Shown piece by piece: positions 18,510 to 26,541 of a DNA stretch of 64,000 bases (within the stretch, counting starts at the first letter, position 1; every line of letters begins with the position of its first letter). The DNA is from a bacterium (GTDB lineage Bacteria > Armatimonadota > Fimbriimonadia > Fimbriimonadales > Fimbriimonadaceae): assembly GCA_013823945.1 (NCBI GenBank), contig PNMZ01000004.1, positions 1-64,000 on the forward strand, written 5' to 3'. A program made the position numbers and the translations under genes. The notes beneath the pieces are model-generated. The model saw only the letters and a program-made list of their open reading frames with translations, was not told the DNA's origin and did not search any database.

Positions 18510-19094
18510 ATGGCACGAAAAGAACACAAGATTGAATCCGGGCCGCAAGGTGCCTTGCCGGCTCCGCGATTGAAGAAGATTTATAAAGAAACGGTCATCC
18601 AAAAGTTGCGTGACAAGTTCAATTACAAGTCAGTCATGGAAGTCCCCAAGCTCACGAAGGTCGTGATCAACATGGGAACTGGTATTGACGATAAGGAATT
18701 GGACTCGGCATTGCGCGATATGACCTCGATTACTGGTCAAAAGCCGGTGACGACGGTTGCTCGCAAGTCAGTGGCCCAGTTTAAGCTCCGAGAAGGGATG
18801 AAGATCGGTTGCCGCGTCACATTGCGTGGAGATCGAATGTGGCACTTCTTCGATAAGTTGAACACTGTCGCCCTGCCGCGATTGCGTGACTTCCAAGGAC
18901 TTTCGCCCAAGTCATTTGACGGTCGAGGAAACTACTCCTTTGGATTGCAAGAGCAGTTGGTTTTCCCGGAAATTGACTATGATTCGTTCGACAAAATGCG
19001 CGGAATGGACATAACGATCTGCACAACGGCGAAGACGGATGAAGAAGGCCGAGAGCTTTTGAAGGCTTTGGGCTTCCCGCTCCGAGATAAGTAA
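18510..19094 (+). CDS. rplE: Ribosomal protein L5
   Basis: A 194-residue L5, which binds 5S rRNA and the P-site tRNA. Landmarks are [37 protein letters not shown] and [21 protein letters not shown]. In most bacteria rpsN, rpsH and rplF follow, but here a terminator closes the block after rplE and the rest of the spc operon must be elsewhere. Confidence 0.96.
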   Translation: MARKEHKIESGPQGALPAPRLKKIYKETVIQKLRDKFNYKSVMEVPKLTKVVINMGTGIDDKELDSALRDMTSITGQKPVTTVARKSVAQFKLREGMKIGCRVTLRGDRMWHFFDKLNTVALPRLRDFQGLSPKSFDGRGNYSFGLQEQLVFPEIDYDSFDKMRGMDITICTTAKTDEEGRELLKALGFPLRDK

Positions 19095-19115
19095 GGTCTC
19101 ACTGACAAGCACTTG

Positions 19116-19148
19116 ATTCCCCTGGGCTTTTTGTCCGGGGGAATTTTT
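19116..19148 (+). terminator. Intrinsic terminator after rplE
   Basis: Stem attcccc (19116-19122) with ggggaat (19138-19144) and a run of T to 19148. Confidence 0.85.
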
Positions 19149-19154
19149 ATTTGG

Positions 19155-19160
19155 TAGTCT
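19155..19160 (+). promoter_or_regulatory. Putative -10 box (TAGTCT) of a leaderless gene
   Basis: TAGTCT ends 7 bases before the GTG start at 19168, with no ribosome site between. Confidence 0.35.
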
Positions 19161-19167
19161 CAGAGTT

Positions 19168-20253
19168 GTGAAGGTACAAGATGTTCTCAACGAGGTGGAA
19201 AGACTGGCGCCGCCTCACTATGCATTTGGGTTTGATAAGGTGGGGTTGCAAGTGGGAGATCCTACGGCAGATGTTCAGAAAATTGTTGTTAGCTTGGATT
19301 CGGGACAGGGAGCGATTGAGTTTGCGGCATCAGTTGGAGCTAATCTGATGGTGACTCATCATCCGGTGATTTGGGATGAACTTACAGCAGTGAGGTCGGA
19401 TCATTGGGCGCAGAGAAGGGTTTTTGAGTTGGTGCGAAAGGGGATTTCTTTGATTGCGGCTCATACCAATTGGGATTGCGCGCCAGGAGGGATCAATGAT
19501 GCATTGGCGGATCGGCTGGGACTGGAGCATGTTGTTCCTTTTGGTTGGGGTGAGAAGACGGAACAGTGGAAGCTGGTTGTGTTTGTACCGATTGCTTGTC
19601 GAGATTTGTTGATTGATCAGCTTTCGGCCGCGGGGGCTGGAGTGATTGGAAACTATGACCGTTGCGCATTCCTTACTGAAGGCGTTGGGACATTTCGAGG
19701 TGGGGAAGGGGCGAATCCTGTCGTTGGGGAGCGAGGTCGAGTTGAGGAGGTTGCAGAAGTTCGGATTGAGATGGTTGTTTCGGGTGAACGACGAAGGGCA
19801 GTTGAATCGGCTATGCGAGCGGTGCATCCGTATGAAGAGCCGGCGTTTGATTGGGTTCAGTTGGCGGACGGTGTGGCGCATCCTTGCGGGAGAATTGGCG
19901 ATTTGCAGGGTGTGGAGGACTTTCAGGCGTTTGTTGATGACCGATTGGGCAGTCGATCGGAAATGTGGGTGGGCCATGATCGTCCCGTTAGGCGTGTTGC
20001 AGTCGTTGGAGGTGCTGCTTCGGGAGAATGGCGGGCCGCTTTGGCTTTGGGAGCGGATGCTTACATCACGGGAGAGGTTCCCCAGCATGTTGCTTTGGAG
20101 GCGAGTGAGAGCGGATTAACCATTTTGGCATGCGGACACTACGCGACAGAGCAGCCAGGTATGGAAAGAATGGGGTCAATTTTGGCGGAGGTTTGTCGGA
20201 TTCAGGTGGTTGTTTTTGAACCTGGAGTGGGATTGAGTGGTCGTCCTCGATGA
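19168..20253 (+). CDS. NIF3-like dinuclear metal-centre protein
   Basis: A 361-residue member of the NIF3/YqfO family, sometimes labelled GTP cyclohydrolase 1 type 2; the biological substrate is unsettled. Metal-ligand motifs are visible: TFHHP-type MVTHHPVIWDE (about 55-65), AAHTNWDCAPGGINDALA (about 98-115) and the C-terminal GHYATEQPGM (about 325-334). A PII/CutA-like domain is inserted between the two halves (about 130-230, with MRAVHPYEEPAFD), as in the long form of the family. The GTG start has no Shine-Dalgarno site and a TAGTCT box 7 bases upstream. It lies after the ribosomal block but is separated by a terminator. Confidence 0.9.
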   Translation: MKVQDVLNEVERLAPPHYAFGFDKVGLQVGDPTADVQKIVVSLDSGQGAIEFAASVGANLMVTHHPVIWDELTAVRSDHWAQRRVFELVRKGISLIAAHTNWDCAPGGINDALADRLGLEHVVPFGWGEKTEQWKLVVFVPIACRDLLIDQLSAAGAGVIGNYDRCAFLTEGVGTFRGGEGANPVVGERGRVEEVAEVRIEMVVSGERRRAVESAMRAVHPYEEPAFDWVQLADGVAHPCGRIGDLQGVEDFQAFVDDRLGSRSEMWVGHDRPVRRVAVVGGAASGEWRAALALGADAYITGEVPQHVALEASESGLTILACGHYATEQPGMERMGSILAEVCRIQVVVFEPGVGLSGRPR

Positions 20254-20313
20254 ATCGGGCCTAGGGGGTCTATTTTGGGTCGTCGTAAACCGATCACAAT
20301 AGAAGGCTGACGC

Positions 20314-20401
20314 GGAGCGGTGTCCGAGTGGTTGAAGGAGCACGATTGGAAATCGTGTATAGGGCAACCTATCGAGAGTTCGAATCTCTCTCGCTCCGCC
20401 A
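20314..20401 (+). tRNA. tRNA-Ser (anticodon GGA)
   Basis: An 88-nt class II tRNA with an encoded CCA. The acceptor ggagcgg (20314-20320) pairs with tcgctcc (20391-20397), discriminator G. The anticodon GGA is at 20348-20350 in an acgat/atcgt stem, the long variable arm is tatagggcaacctatc, and the T arm is gagagttcgaatctctc. Confidence 0.97.
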
Positions 20402-20495
20402 TTATTGTTTTTGCCACCACTTTTAGCGGATTGGTAGTGTTATCTGATATGCTTAACGCGGGAACCTCTTGGCATTGAGGTGACATAAGAAAGAT

Positions 20496-21542
20496 ATGGA
20501 AAATCGTGGCATCTACGCAATCGTTGGGGTCGTTGTCGGGGCAGGGCTCTTGGGTTATGCGGGATATCGCAACTTTGATATTCAGGCGCGAGAATCCAAG
20601 AAGGAGCTCGTGATGACGAATTCAACGATTGGGGAGCGGACTCAGAATGCGCCCACGGGGGATGAATTGGCGAGTGGATTGCCGAATGATACGGGAGTTG
20701 GGGTTGGAGAATCTCCGGGGAATATTGAAGCACCACAAGGGGGAACTTCGACTCCAAACCGACCCTTTATAGGAGGAGGTGGTGGGATGCGCCGAGGGGG
20801 CGGATCAGTAGCCCCGGGCGAAACGTCTTCGGTTCCAGTTCAGCCGCAACGGGGCGGTGGAGAAGCTCCAGCAAGACCTCGTCCTCAGGGGGGCGGGGAG
20901 ACTCAGATGGGTGAAGTTGACATCTTGGGAATGGGCGGGATGATATTGAATGACCCTAAAGTGGCCACCGAACTAAAGTTGTCAGATGCTCAGAAAAAGC
21001 AGATTTCTGATGCGATGAAGCCGCCAGCGGCTTCGGGCAATGACGGTGAAGGGCTCGAAGGAGTGGCGCGCGGGATGCGTCGTGCTTCGGCGGAATTGGG
21101 GCCGAAATTGCGAACGATTTTGAATGCTCAACAGGTGAAGCGGTACGAGGAATTGGTATTCCAGCAAATTGGTCCGGCTTCGATGATGGGCGATAATTTC
21201 AAGACTCGTTTTGCGATTAGTGATGCGGAAGCGGAGAAAATGCAGAAAATGGCCGAGGCTTTTGGTCAGGAGATGATGGCTTCTTTGCAGGGCGGTGGTC
21301 AAGGTGGCGGTCAGGGTGGCGGAAGACAAATGCCTGACTTGAGCAAAATCATGAAGGCTAAATCGGATTTTGACAAGAAACTTGTGGCCGCTTTGGATGC
21401 TGATTCTCAGGCCAAATGGAAGGCGGCGACAGGGAAACCGTTTACCTTTAGTAACCCGATGGCGGCCTTTGGCGGCATGATGGGTGGAATGGGCGGTGGT
21501 ATGGGTCGACCTGGTGGGCAGGGACGGCGGGGCGGCAATTGA
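20496..21542 (+). CDS. Glycine-rich exported protein with Spy/CpxP-like blocks (paralogue 1)
   Basis: A 348-residue protein with an N-terminal membrane anchor or signal (about 7-24, YAIVGVVVGAGLLGYAGY), a low-complexity Gly/Pro/Arg/Gln region (about 85-145), and a helical domain. It shares three blocks with the protein at 24060: DPKVATELKLSDAQKKQI (about 151-168), LRTILNAQQVKRYEEL, and KWKAATGKPFTFSNP. The first block resembles the LTxxQ repeats of periplasmic Spy/CpxP proteins, which in enterobacteria buffer envelope stress and inhibit the CpxA kinase. Relation to that family is inferred from pattern only. It lies upstream of a two-component system on the same strand. Function is unproven. 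Confidence 0.6.
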   Translation: MENRGIYAIVGVVVGAGLLGYAGYRNFDIQARESKKELVMTNSTIGERTQNAPTGDELASGLPNDTGVGVGESPGNIEAPQGGTSTPNRPFIGGGGGMRRGGGSVAPGETSSVPVQPQRGGGEAPARPRPQGGGETQMGEVDILGMGGMILNDPKVATELKLSDAQKKQISDAMKPPAASGNDGEGLEGVARGMRRASAELGPKLRTILNAQQVKRYEELVFQQIGPASMMGDNFKTRFAISDAEAEKMQKMAEAFGQEMMASLQGGGQGGGQGGGRQMPDLSKIMKAKSDFDKKLVAALDADSQAKWKAATGKPFTFSNPMAAFGGMMGGMGGGMGRPGGQGRRGGN

Positions 21543-21701
21543 CAGAGACTCGTCACTTCGTGTTCAGATTCCGTTCAGCTTAATGGGCTAGATTGATCGA
21601 GTCACCGTATTCCGGCAGCTTGATGAGTTGGTTATAGTCAACAAGAAACAGGATGAGGCAACAATAAAGGCACGAAGAATGCTGTATGCAGGAAAGCATT
21701 G

Positions 21702-23279
21702 ATGGGGACTCGACTTGCGCTCAGAGACATTGATGAAAGGATTTTGCAGCCCCTGCTTCAATCGGTCGTTGCGGATTCTGAAACTGGGATTCTCGTGACC
21801 GATCTCAATCATGCAACGTTGATTTGTAATGAGCGATTTGGTGAAATATGGGGGCTTGATATTGACCTCTCAGTGCGAGAAACGGTTGACGGAGTAAGGG
21901 CTACGGTTCGATCGCGACTGATAGATTTTCAGGCTTGGGAAGAGAACCTAAACCAAGTCTATCGCGACCCGTATTACAAGCAGATTGATCAGTTGGTTTT
22001 GCAAGAACCTCATGCCGTGATCCATCGCTATACGGGGCCACTCGTTGATTCCGGAGGTCTAGTGGTGGGTAGGCTTTGGACGTTTCAGGATCGGACAAGA
22101 TCTGACCGCAAAACGCGAATTTTAGAAGCTTTACACGAGACATCATTGATGATTGATGCTGACCCCAGAAAAGTTTATGCGGGGATTGTGGAGCGGACAA
22201 GCGTGTATTTTGGAACTTGGGTGTTGTTGAGCATTTTGGATGGGGAGATGATGCGCTTTGAGGCTGTAGGAGGGGCAACAAATCCTGCGCAAGGGGTGGC
22301 CGGGAATCCAGTCCAAGATTCTTACTGCCAATTGTGTTTGAAGCAGGATCAAACTTTGCTGATTCAGGATGCTCGGCTGGATGAAGTGGCGCGGAAGATT
22401 CTGCCCTGTTCTTTGGGGCTAACCCGGTATTTGGGGGTTCCGGTAAGGCGACCGAGTGGGGAAGCGATTGGTACGCTGTGCATTTTGGATGGGTTGAGTG
22501 AGCAAGAATTTGACCCGGAAGAGATTCGATTTTTGGAACAAATTGCGTCCCGTATTGGGGGAGAGATTGAGCGCGAGAATCATTTGGCCCAATTGCAATC
22601 GGAGTTGAGCACCGTTCAGAAGAACTTGATTGACCAAGAGAAGTTGGTTGTGACAGGTCAGCTTTCGGCAAGTATTTCACACGATATCCGCAACATTCTT
22701 TCGACTATGCAATTGCAGATGAAAATGCCGGGACTGAGCGATGCGGCGAAGTTAGAGATGATGGATGAGCAGGTTACACGGTTTCGGGTGTTGTCGAATC
22801 GGTTGCTCTCTTATTGCAAACCAAATTCGGGGCATATGGAGCAAGTTGATTTGCATGAGATTTTGCTCTCGGTTTTAGAGATGCTGAATACTCACGCTGA
22901 GCTTGCACAGATTTTGGTTGAGATTGATTTAGGCGCAAGCGATGCATGGATTATGGGTGATCGGGTCAGGCTTGAGCATTTGTTCCTGAATTTGCTTTTG
23001 AATGCAGTTCAAATTGTTGACCAAGGGGGGCGGATTGGAATTCAGACAATTGATATTGGTGAAGATTTGATTCGGGTGATGGTTTGGGATTCCGGACGAG
23101 GGATGTCGCTTGATGCTCAACAAAATCTTTTTGTTCCGTTTCAATCCGGCCGTCCTGACGGAATTGGGCTTGGACTTTACAGTGCAAAGCAGATTATTGA
23201 AATGCACGGTGCTGTGATTCAGTGCGAATCGAAAATCGGAGTAGGGACAAAATTTGTGATGGAGTTTCAGCGATGTTAG
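21702..23279 (+). CDS. Soluble PAS-GAF sensor histidine kinase
   Basis: A 525-residue kinase with no transmembrane helix, so it senses a cytoplasmic signal. A PAS domain covers about 15-130, a GAF domain about 140-290, then a coiled linker and the dimerisation helix with SISHDIRNILS (phospho-acceptor His about 327). The ATPase domain has the N box (HLFLNLLLNAV), G1 (WDSGRGM) and G2 (GIGLGLYSAKQI). The GAF domain has Cys residues (YCQLC and PCSLG) that might respond to redox or a ligand. ATG 21702 has an AGGAAAG site 5 bases upstream; TTG at 21699 is an alternative. It overlaps the response regulator by seven bases. Confidence 0.9.
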   Translation: MGTRLALRDIDERILQPLLQSVVADSETGILVTDLNHATLICNERFGEIWGLDIDLSVRETVDGVRATVRSRLIDFQAWEENLNQVYRDPYYKQIDQLVLQEPHAVIHRYTGPLVDSGGLVVGRLWTFQDRTRSDRKTRILEALHETSLMIDADPRKVYAGIVERTSVYFGTWVLLSILDGEMMRFEAVGGATNPAQGVAGNPVQDSYCQLCLKQDQTLLIQDARLDEVARKILPCSLGLTRYLGVPVRRPSGEAIGTLCILDGLSEQEFDPEEIRFLEQIASRIGGEIERENHLAQLQSELSTVQKNLIDQEKLVVTGQLSASISHDIRNILSTMQLQMKMPGLSDAAKLEMMDEQVTRFRVLSNRLLSYCKPNSGHMEQVDLHEILLSVLEMLNTHAELAQILVEIDLGASDAWIMGDRVRLEHLFLNLLLNAVQIVDQGGRIGIQTIDIGEDLIRVMVWDSGRGMSLDAQQNLFVPFQSGRPDGIGLGLYSAKQIIEMHGAVIQCESKIGVGTKFVMEFQRC

Positions 23280-23977
23280 GGGCAAAAATATTGGTCGTTG
23301 ACGACGATCAATTTATACTGAAGTCGCTTCGAGAATTACTCAACGGTGAGGGTTTGACCGTATTGACGGCACCTAATACGGAGATTGCTTCTGATTTCAT
23401 GAAGAATGAGAATCCGGATCTGGTGATTTTGGATATCAATTTGCCCGGTGAGAACGGAATTTCGTTTTGCCGCAGGGTCAGGCAGAAGAGTCGAGTTCCG
23501 ATCATCATGTTGACGAGTAAAGCGGACGTTGTTGACAAGATTGTTGGTTTAGAGGTGGGAGCCGATGACTACTTGGCGAAACCGTTTGAACCGCGCGAAT
23601 TATTGGCGCGGGTTAGGGCATTATTGCGGAGAGTTTCGGAGTATTCGAGCGACCCTGACGCAAAAGATGAAGAATATTCGGCGGGAGATTTATTGTTGAA
23701 TGCGTCTCAGTTGAAGGTTGAGATTCATGGAGAGAATGTTGAGTTGACCTTGCTTGAGTTTCGGCTCCTTGAGTACTTGATGCAGAATTACGGCAACGTT
23801 TTGTCGCGCGATCAGATATTTGAGCATGTTTGGGGATACGATCAGTCGTTTAGCCAGAATTCGCTTGAGGTTATGATTTATCGTGTGAGGTCGAAGGTTG
23901 AAAAGCGACTGGGATCTCGGTTGATTCATACCGTTCGGGGGTATGGATACCGGGCAGAAATTCGGCCTGGTTCGTGA
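23273..23977 (+). CDS. OmpR/PhoB-family response regulator
   Basis: A 234-residue regulator with an N-terminal receiver domain and a C-terminal winged helix. The acidic pocket (VVDDD), phospho-Asp (VILDINLPG, about D54), Thr/Ser (MLTSK) and Lys (LAKPFEP) are all present. The DNA-binding end has LTLLEFRLLEYL and the HTVRGYGYR wing. The ATG at 23273 lies inside the end of the kinase gene, so the two are co-translated. Its obvious candidate targets are the two flanking Spy-like genes, but no operator has been identified. Confidence 0.93.
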   Translation: MLGAKILVVDDDQFILKSLRELLNGEGLTVLTAPNTEIASDFMKNENPDLVILDINLPGENGISFCRRVRQKSRVPIIMLTSKADVVDKIVGLEVGADDYLAKPFEPRELLARVRALLRRVSEYSSDPDAKDEEYSAGDLLLNASQLKVEIHGENVELTLLEFRLLEYLMQNYGNVLSRDQIFEHVWGYDQSFSQNSLEVMIYRVRSKVEKRLGSRLIHTVRGYGYRAEIRPGS

Positions 23978-24059
23978 AATGAGGGGTTTCCTCATAGTTT
24001 TCTCACTTCGCGTTCTTAGAATGATCATGTAGCTTGCGGGATTCCCAGAGGCAAGCAGC

Positions 24060-24962
24060 ATGAGGAACGAAAAGATGAAAACACAAAAATTACTCACGAT
24101 TGCATTGGCAACGATCGGCATCGTCGGGATGGCAAGCGCGGCATTCGTTGTGAATGGCTCCGCCGGTTCTCAAGCGTGTGACGAGTTGTTTGCTCAGCAA
24201 GCTGGCCCACGCGGTGGTGGACAGGGTGGACCAGGAGGTCAGCAGGGTCAAGGCGGACAGCGAGGCGGAATGCAAATGCGAGGGCCACAAGGTGGACCAA
24301 TGATTCTGCGCGATCCGAAAGTCCAAGTTGAATTGAAATTAACCGACCAACAAAAATCGCAGATTCAGCAAGTCTTGGAAGAAATGCGACCGCAAGGCGG
24401 TCCGGGAGGACAAGGTCAAGGTGGACAGGGCCAAGGCGGCGGTCAACGAGGCCAAGGCGGTCAAGGTCAGGGTGGACAGGGTCAAGGTGGCGGTCAGCGG
24501 GGCCAAGGCGGCCCTGGTGGACAAGGTGGACCGGGAGCGGAGTTGGTTCAGCAAATCGAAGCTAAATTGAAAACGATCTTGAACGAAGGTCAATTCAATC
24601 GGTATCAGCAATTGTCGCTTCAGGCTTCGGGCCCCATGGCGTTCATGCGACCGGATGTTGTCCAAAAATTAGGCATCAGTGAGCAACAGCAACAACAAAT
24701 GCGAGCAATTATGGAAGCCAACCGACCGCCGCGACCGGAACCGGGCCAAGGTGGTCAAGGTGAACCGCCCCAGCCGCCGAACCCTGAGGAAATGAAAGCG
24801 CGCATGGATAAGCTGATGAACGAACTCCTGGGAGTTTTGAATGGCAATCAACGGAATCAGTGGAACCAGATGACAGGAGCGAAATTTGAGTTCTCTCCAC
24901 CCCAGCAGGGCCGTGGCGGTCGGCAGGGCGGGGGCGGTGGTGGCGAACTTTTGAACGCCTAA
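24060..24962 (+). CDS. Gly/Gln-rich exported protein with Spy/CpxP-like blocks (paralogue 2)
   Basis: A 300-residue exported protein. A signal peptide follows either ATG 24060 or ATG 24075 (KTQKLLTIALATIGIVGMAS); both have GAGG sites 8 bases upstream. Gly/Gln repeats flank the block DPKVQVELKLTDQQKSQI (about 84-101), and a near-duplicate Gly/Gln/Arg unit at about 24400-24530 is an in-frame tandem expansion. The blocks LKTILNEGQFNRYQQL and QWNQMTGAKFEFSPP match paralogue 1 in order. The LTxxQ-like motif suggests a periplasmic Spy/CpxP-type protein. It comes 82 bases after the response regulator and ends in a bidirectional terminator. Confidence 0.6.
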   Translation: MRNEKMKTQKLLTIALATIGIVGMASAAFVVNGSAGSQACDELFAQQAGPRGGGQGGPGGQQGQGGQRGGMQMRGPQGGPMILRDPKVQVELKLTDQQKSQIQQVLEEMRPQGGPGGQGQGGQGQGGGQRGQGGQGQGGQGQGGGQRGQGGPGGQGGPGAELVQQIEAKLKTILNEGQFNRYQQLSLQASGPMAFMRPDVVQKLGISEQQQQQMRAIMEANRPPRPEPGQGGQGEPPQPPNPEEMKARMDKLMNELLGVLNGNQRNQWNQMTGAKFEFSPPQQGRGGRQGGGGGGELLNA

Positions 24963-24968
24963 TCAGAC

Positions 24969-25009
24969 AAAAAAAATCCCCCTGATCGCATTGATCAGGG
25001 GGACTTTTT
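24969..25009. terminator. Bidirectional intrinsic terminator
   Basis: An 11-bp stem, tccccctgatc (24977-24987) with gatcaggggga (24993-25003), has eight A before it and T after it, so it can stop transcription from both the 24060 gene and the convergent aquaporin gene. Confidence 0.9.
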
Positions 25010-25011
25010 GT

Positions 25012-25683
25012 TTATTCGGAAGCTTCGGGTTCGTTCTTGAAGATTACGCCATCGAAAAGGAAGGCGGCGATCACTGCACCGATGCAGGGGCCGAGAATCC
25101 AGACCCAAAAGTTAGGGCCAAACGCTCCGCCAACAATGGCGGGGCCAATGTAGCGAGCGGGGTTCAAGGCGGCTCCGGATAAGGGACCAATTGCAAGGAT
25201 GCCAGCAATGATCACGAGGCCAATGTAAAGAGGTGCCTGGCCGGAATTCCGTTTATCCACCGCCGAACCGAAGATCACAGCAACCAAGAAGAAGGTGCAT
25301 ACGATTTCGGCTATCAAGGCGTTGACGGCGGTTACACCGTCGGCGATGGTGGGGGTTCCTCCGGCTACAGCAGGAGTGCCGAGGACGATGCCGGCGATCA
25401 GCGCGGCTACCGCGCCGCCAAGAATCTGAGCGATGAGATAGCCGAAGAAACCGGAAGCGGTGATGCGTTTGGTAACGAGCATCGCAAGACTGACAGCGGG
25501 GTTGAAGTGGGCTCCGGATACGGCAGCAAACGCGGCAACCATCACGGCGATGGCGAGGCCGTGGGCCAAGGCGACACCGGTGAGATTAGTGGCTCCAGCT
25601 CCCGCGTTGGCAATTGCAAAAATGCCAACGAAACAGAGGGCGAAGACGCCAATGAATTCGGCGACAAGGGCTTTTGTGTTCAT
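25012..25683 (-). CDS. Aquaporin (MIP family)
   Basis: A 223-residue channel of the major intrinsic protein family. Both half-helix motifs are present: HFNPAVSLAM (first NPA) and ALNPARYIGP (second NPA), along with six hydrophobic helices. The position before the second NPA and its Arg fit a water channel more than a glycerol facilitator, but substrate cannot be decided here. The ATG at 25683 gives a normal length. It is divergent from the 25738 gene. Confidence 0.92.
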   Translation of the reverse strand: MNTKALVAEFIGVFALCFVGIFAIANAGAGATNLTGVALAHGLAIAVMVAAFAAVSGAHFNPAVSLAMLVTKRITASGFFGYLIAQILGGAVAALIAGIVLGTPAVAGGTPTIADGVTAVNALIAEIVCTFFLVAVIFGSAVDKRNSGQAPLYIGLVIIAGILAIGPLSGAALNPARYIGPAIVGGAFGPNFWVWILGPCIGAVIAAFLFDGVIFKNEPEASE

Positions 25684-25737
25684 CTTTAGTGATCTGGACG
25701 AACTGGGGCGGCAATTTGGAGCGGTTAAACTGGGGGA

Positions 25738-26541
25738 GTGAACATCGTTTGGAGCTTGCATCCGGAGCAGTTAGACGGACTGAAGGCTGAAGATATGGCG
25801 CGTTTGGTGACGGACGCAGGGGCCGAAACTTGTACGGTAGTAGTTGGGGAGAACGGACAGGCAACGGTCGAGCATATTTATCCGGAATTGCCGGACTATA
25901 TCAATGCAGTTGCGGCAGCAGGGGTCGAAAGCTACTCCGTTCAGGTTGATTTGACGTTGCAGCAGTTGATTGGTGAGCCTGACTTTTTGAAATTGCTGAA
26001 AGCTTGCGGGATCAAGGAATTTTCGATCGCAGAACTTGCGAAGAAGGGATATTTCGTACGGTCTCGTTTGACCAAAGCCAGGGAAGCCCTGGATCAGCTC
26101 AAGCCGATCTTGGAAGAGAATGAGCTTCGCTTGATTCTGCCGGTGAGTGGGGAAAGTTTGCTGCCCTCACCGAGTGCGGCGTTCCACTTGATTCGGGGGT
26201 TGAATCCGTTCCAGTTTGGGGTTCAACTTGATCCGGGCGGAGCGCTTTTTGAAGGGTTTGAGGCTTGGGATTATACGGTTGCAATTCTGATGGATTATTT
26301 GGCGTGCATCACGGTTCGAGACAATGTTTTGGTCAAGCATCCTGGGGCTTCGGATGTAAACAGTAAAGGTTGGGCCCGACGTTGGTCAACCGTTCAGGAT
26401 GGGATGACCGATTGGGCGGATATGATGCGTCAACTGCGGAATATGGAGTTTTCCGGTCGGGTGGAATTGCGACCGATGGTCAGCAGTGACGCGGCTTCGA
26501 TTCGAACTGAATTTGACTATCTGAAAGGGCTGTTGGACTAA
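25738..26541 (+). CDS. Xylose-isomerase-like TIM-barrel protein
   Basis: A 267-residue protein that resembles the AP endonuclease 2/xylose isomerase TIM-barrel superfamily by its strand pattern and the late segment FGVQLDPGGALF followed by DYTVAILMDYLACITVRDN. The expected metal ligands are only partly evident, and the usual mid-barrel Glu is not obvious, so an enzyme activity cannot be named. The GTG at 25738 has a strong GGGGGA site. It overlaps the convergent protease gene by four bases. Confidence 0.6.
   Translation: MNIVWSLHPEQLDGLKAEDMARLVTDAGAETCTVVVGENGQATVEHIYPELPDYINAVAAAGVESYSVQVDLTLQQLIGEPDFLKLLKACGIKEFSIAELAKKGYFVRSRLTKAREALDQLKPILEENELRLILPVSGESLLPSPSAAFHLIRGLNPFQFGVQLDPGGALFEGFEAWDYTVAILMDYLACITVRDNVLVKHPGASDVNSKGWARRWSTVQDGMTDWADMMRQLRNMEFSGRVELRPMVSSDAASIRTEFDYLKGLLD

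Noticed and set aside
24400-24530. Tandem repeat that could be mistaken for a CRISPR-like or minisatellite array
   Set aside because: The repeats are in frame and encode Gly/Gln/Arg units within one exported protein. There are no spacers and no cas genes. No CRISPR array is present in the window.
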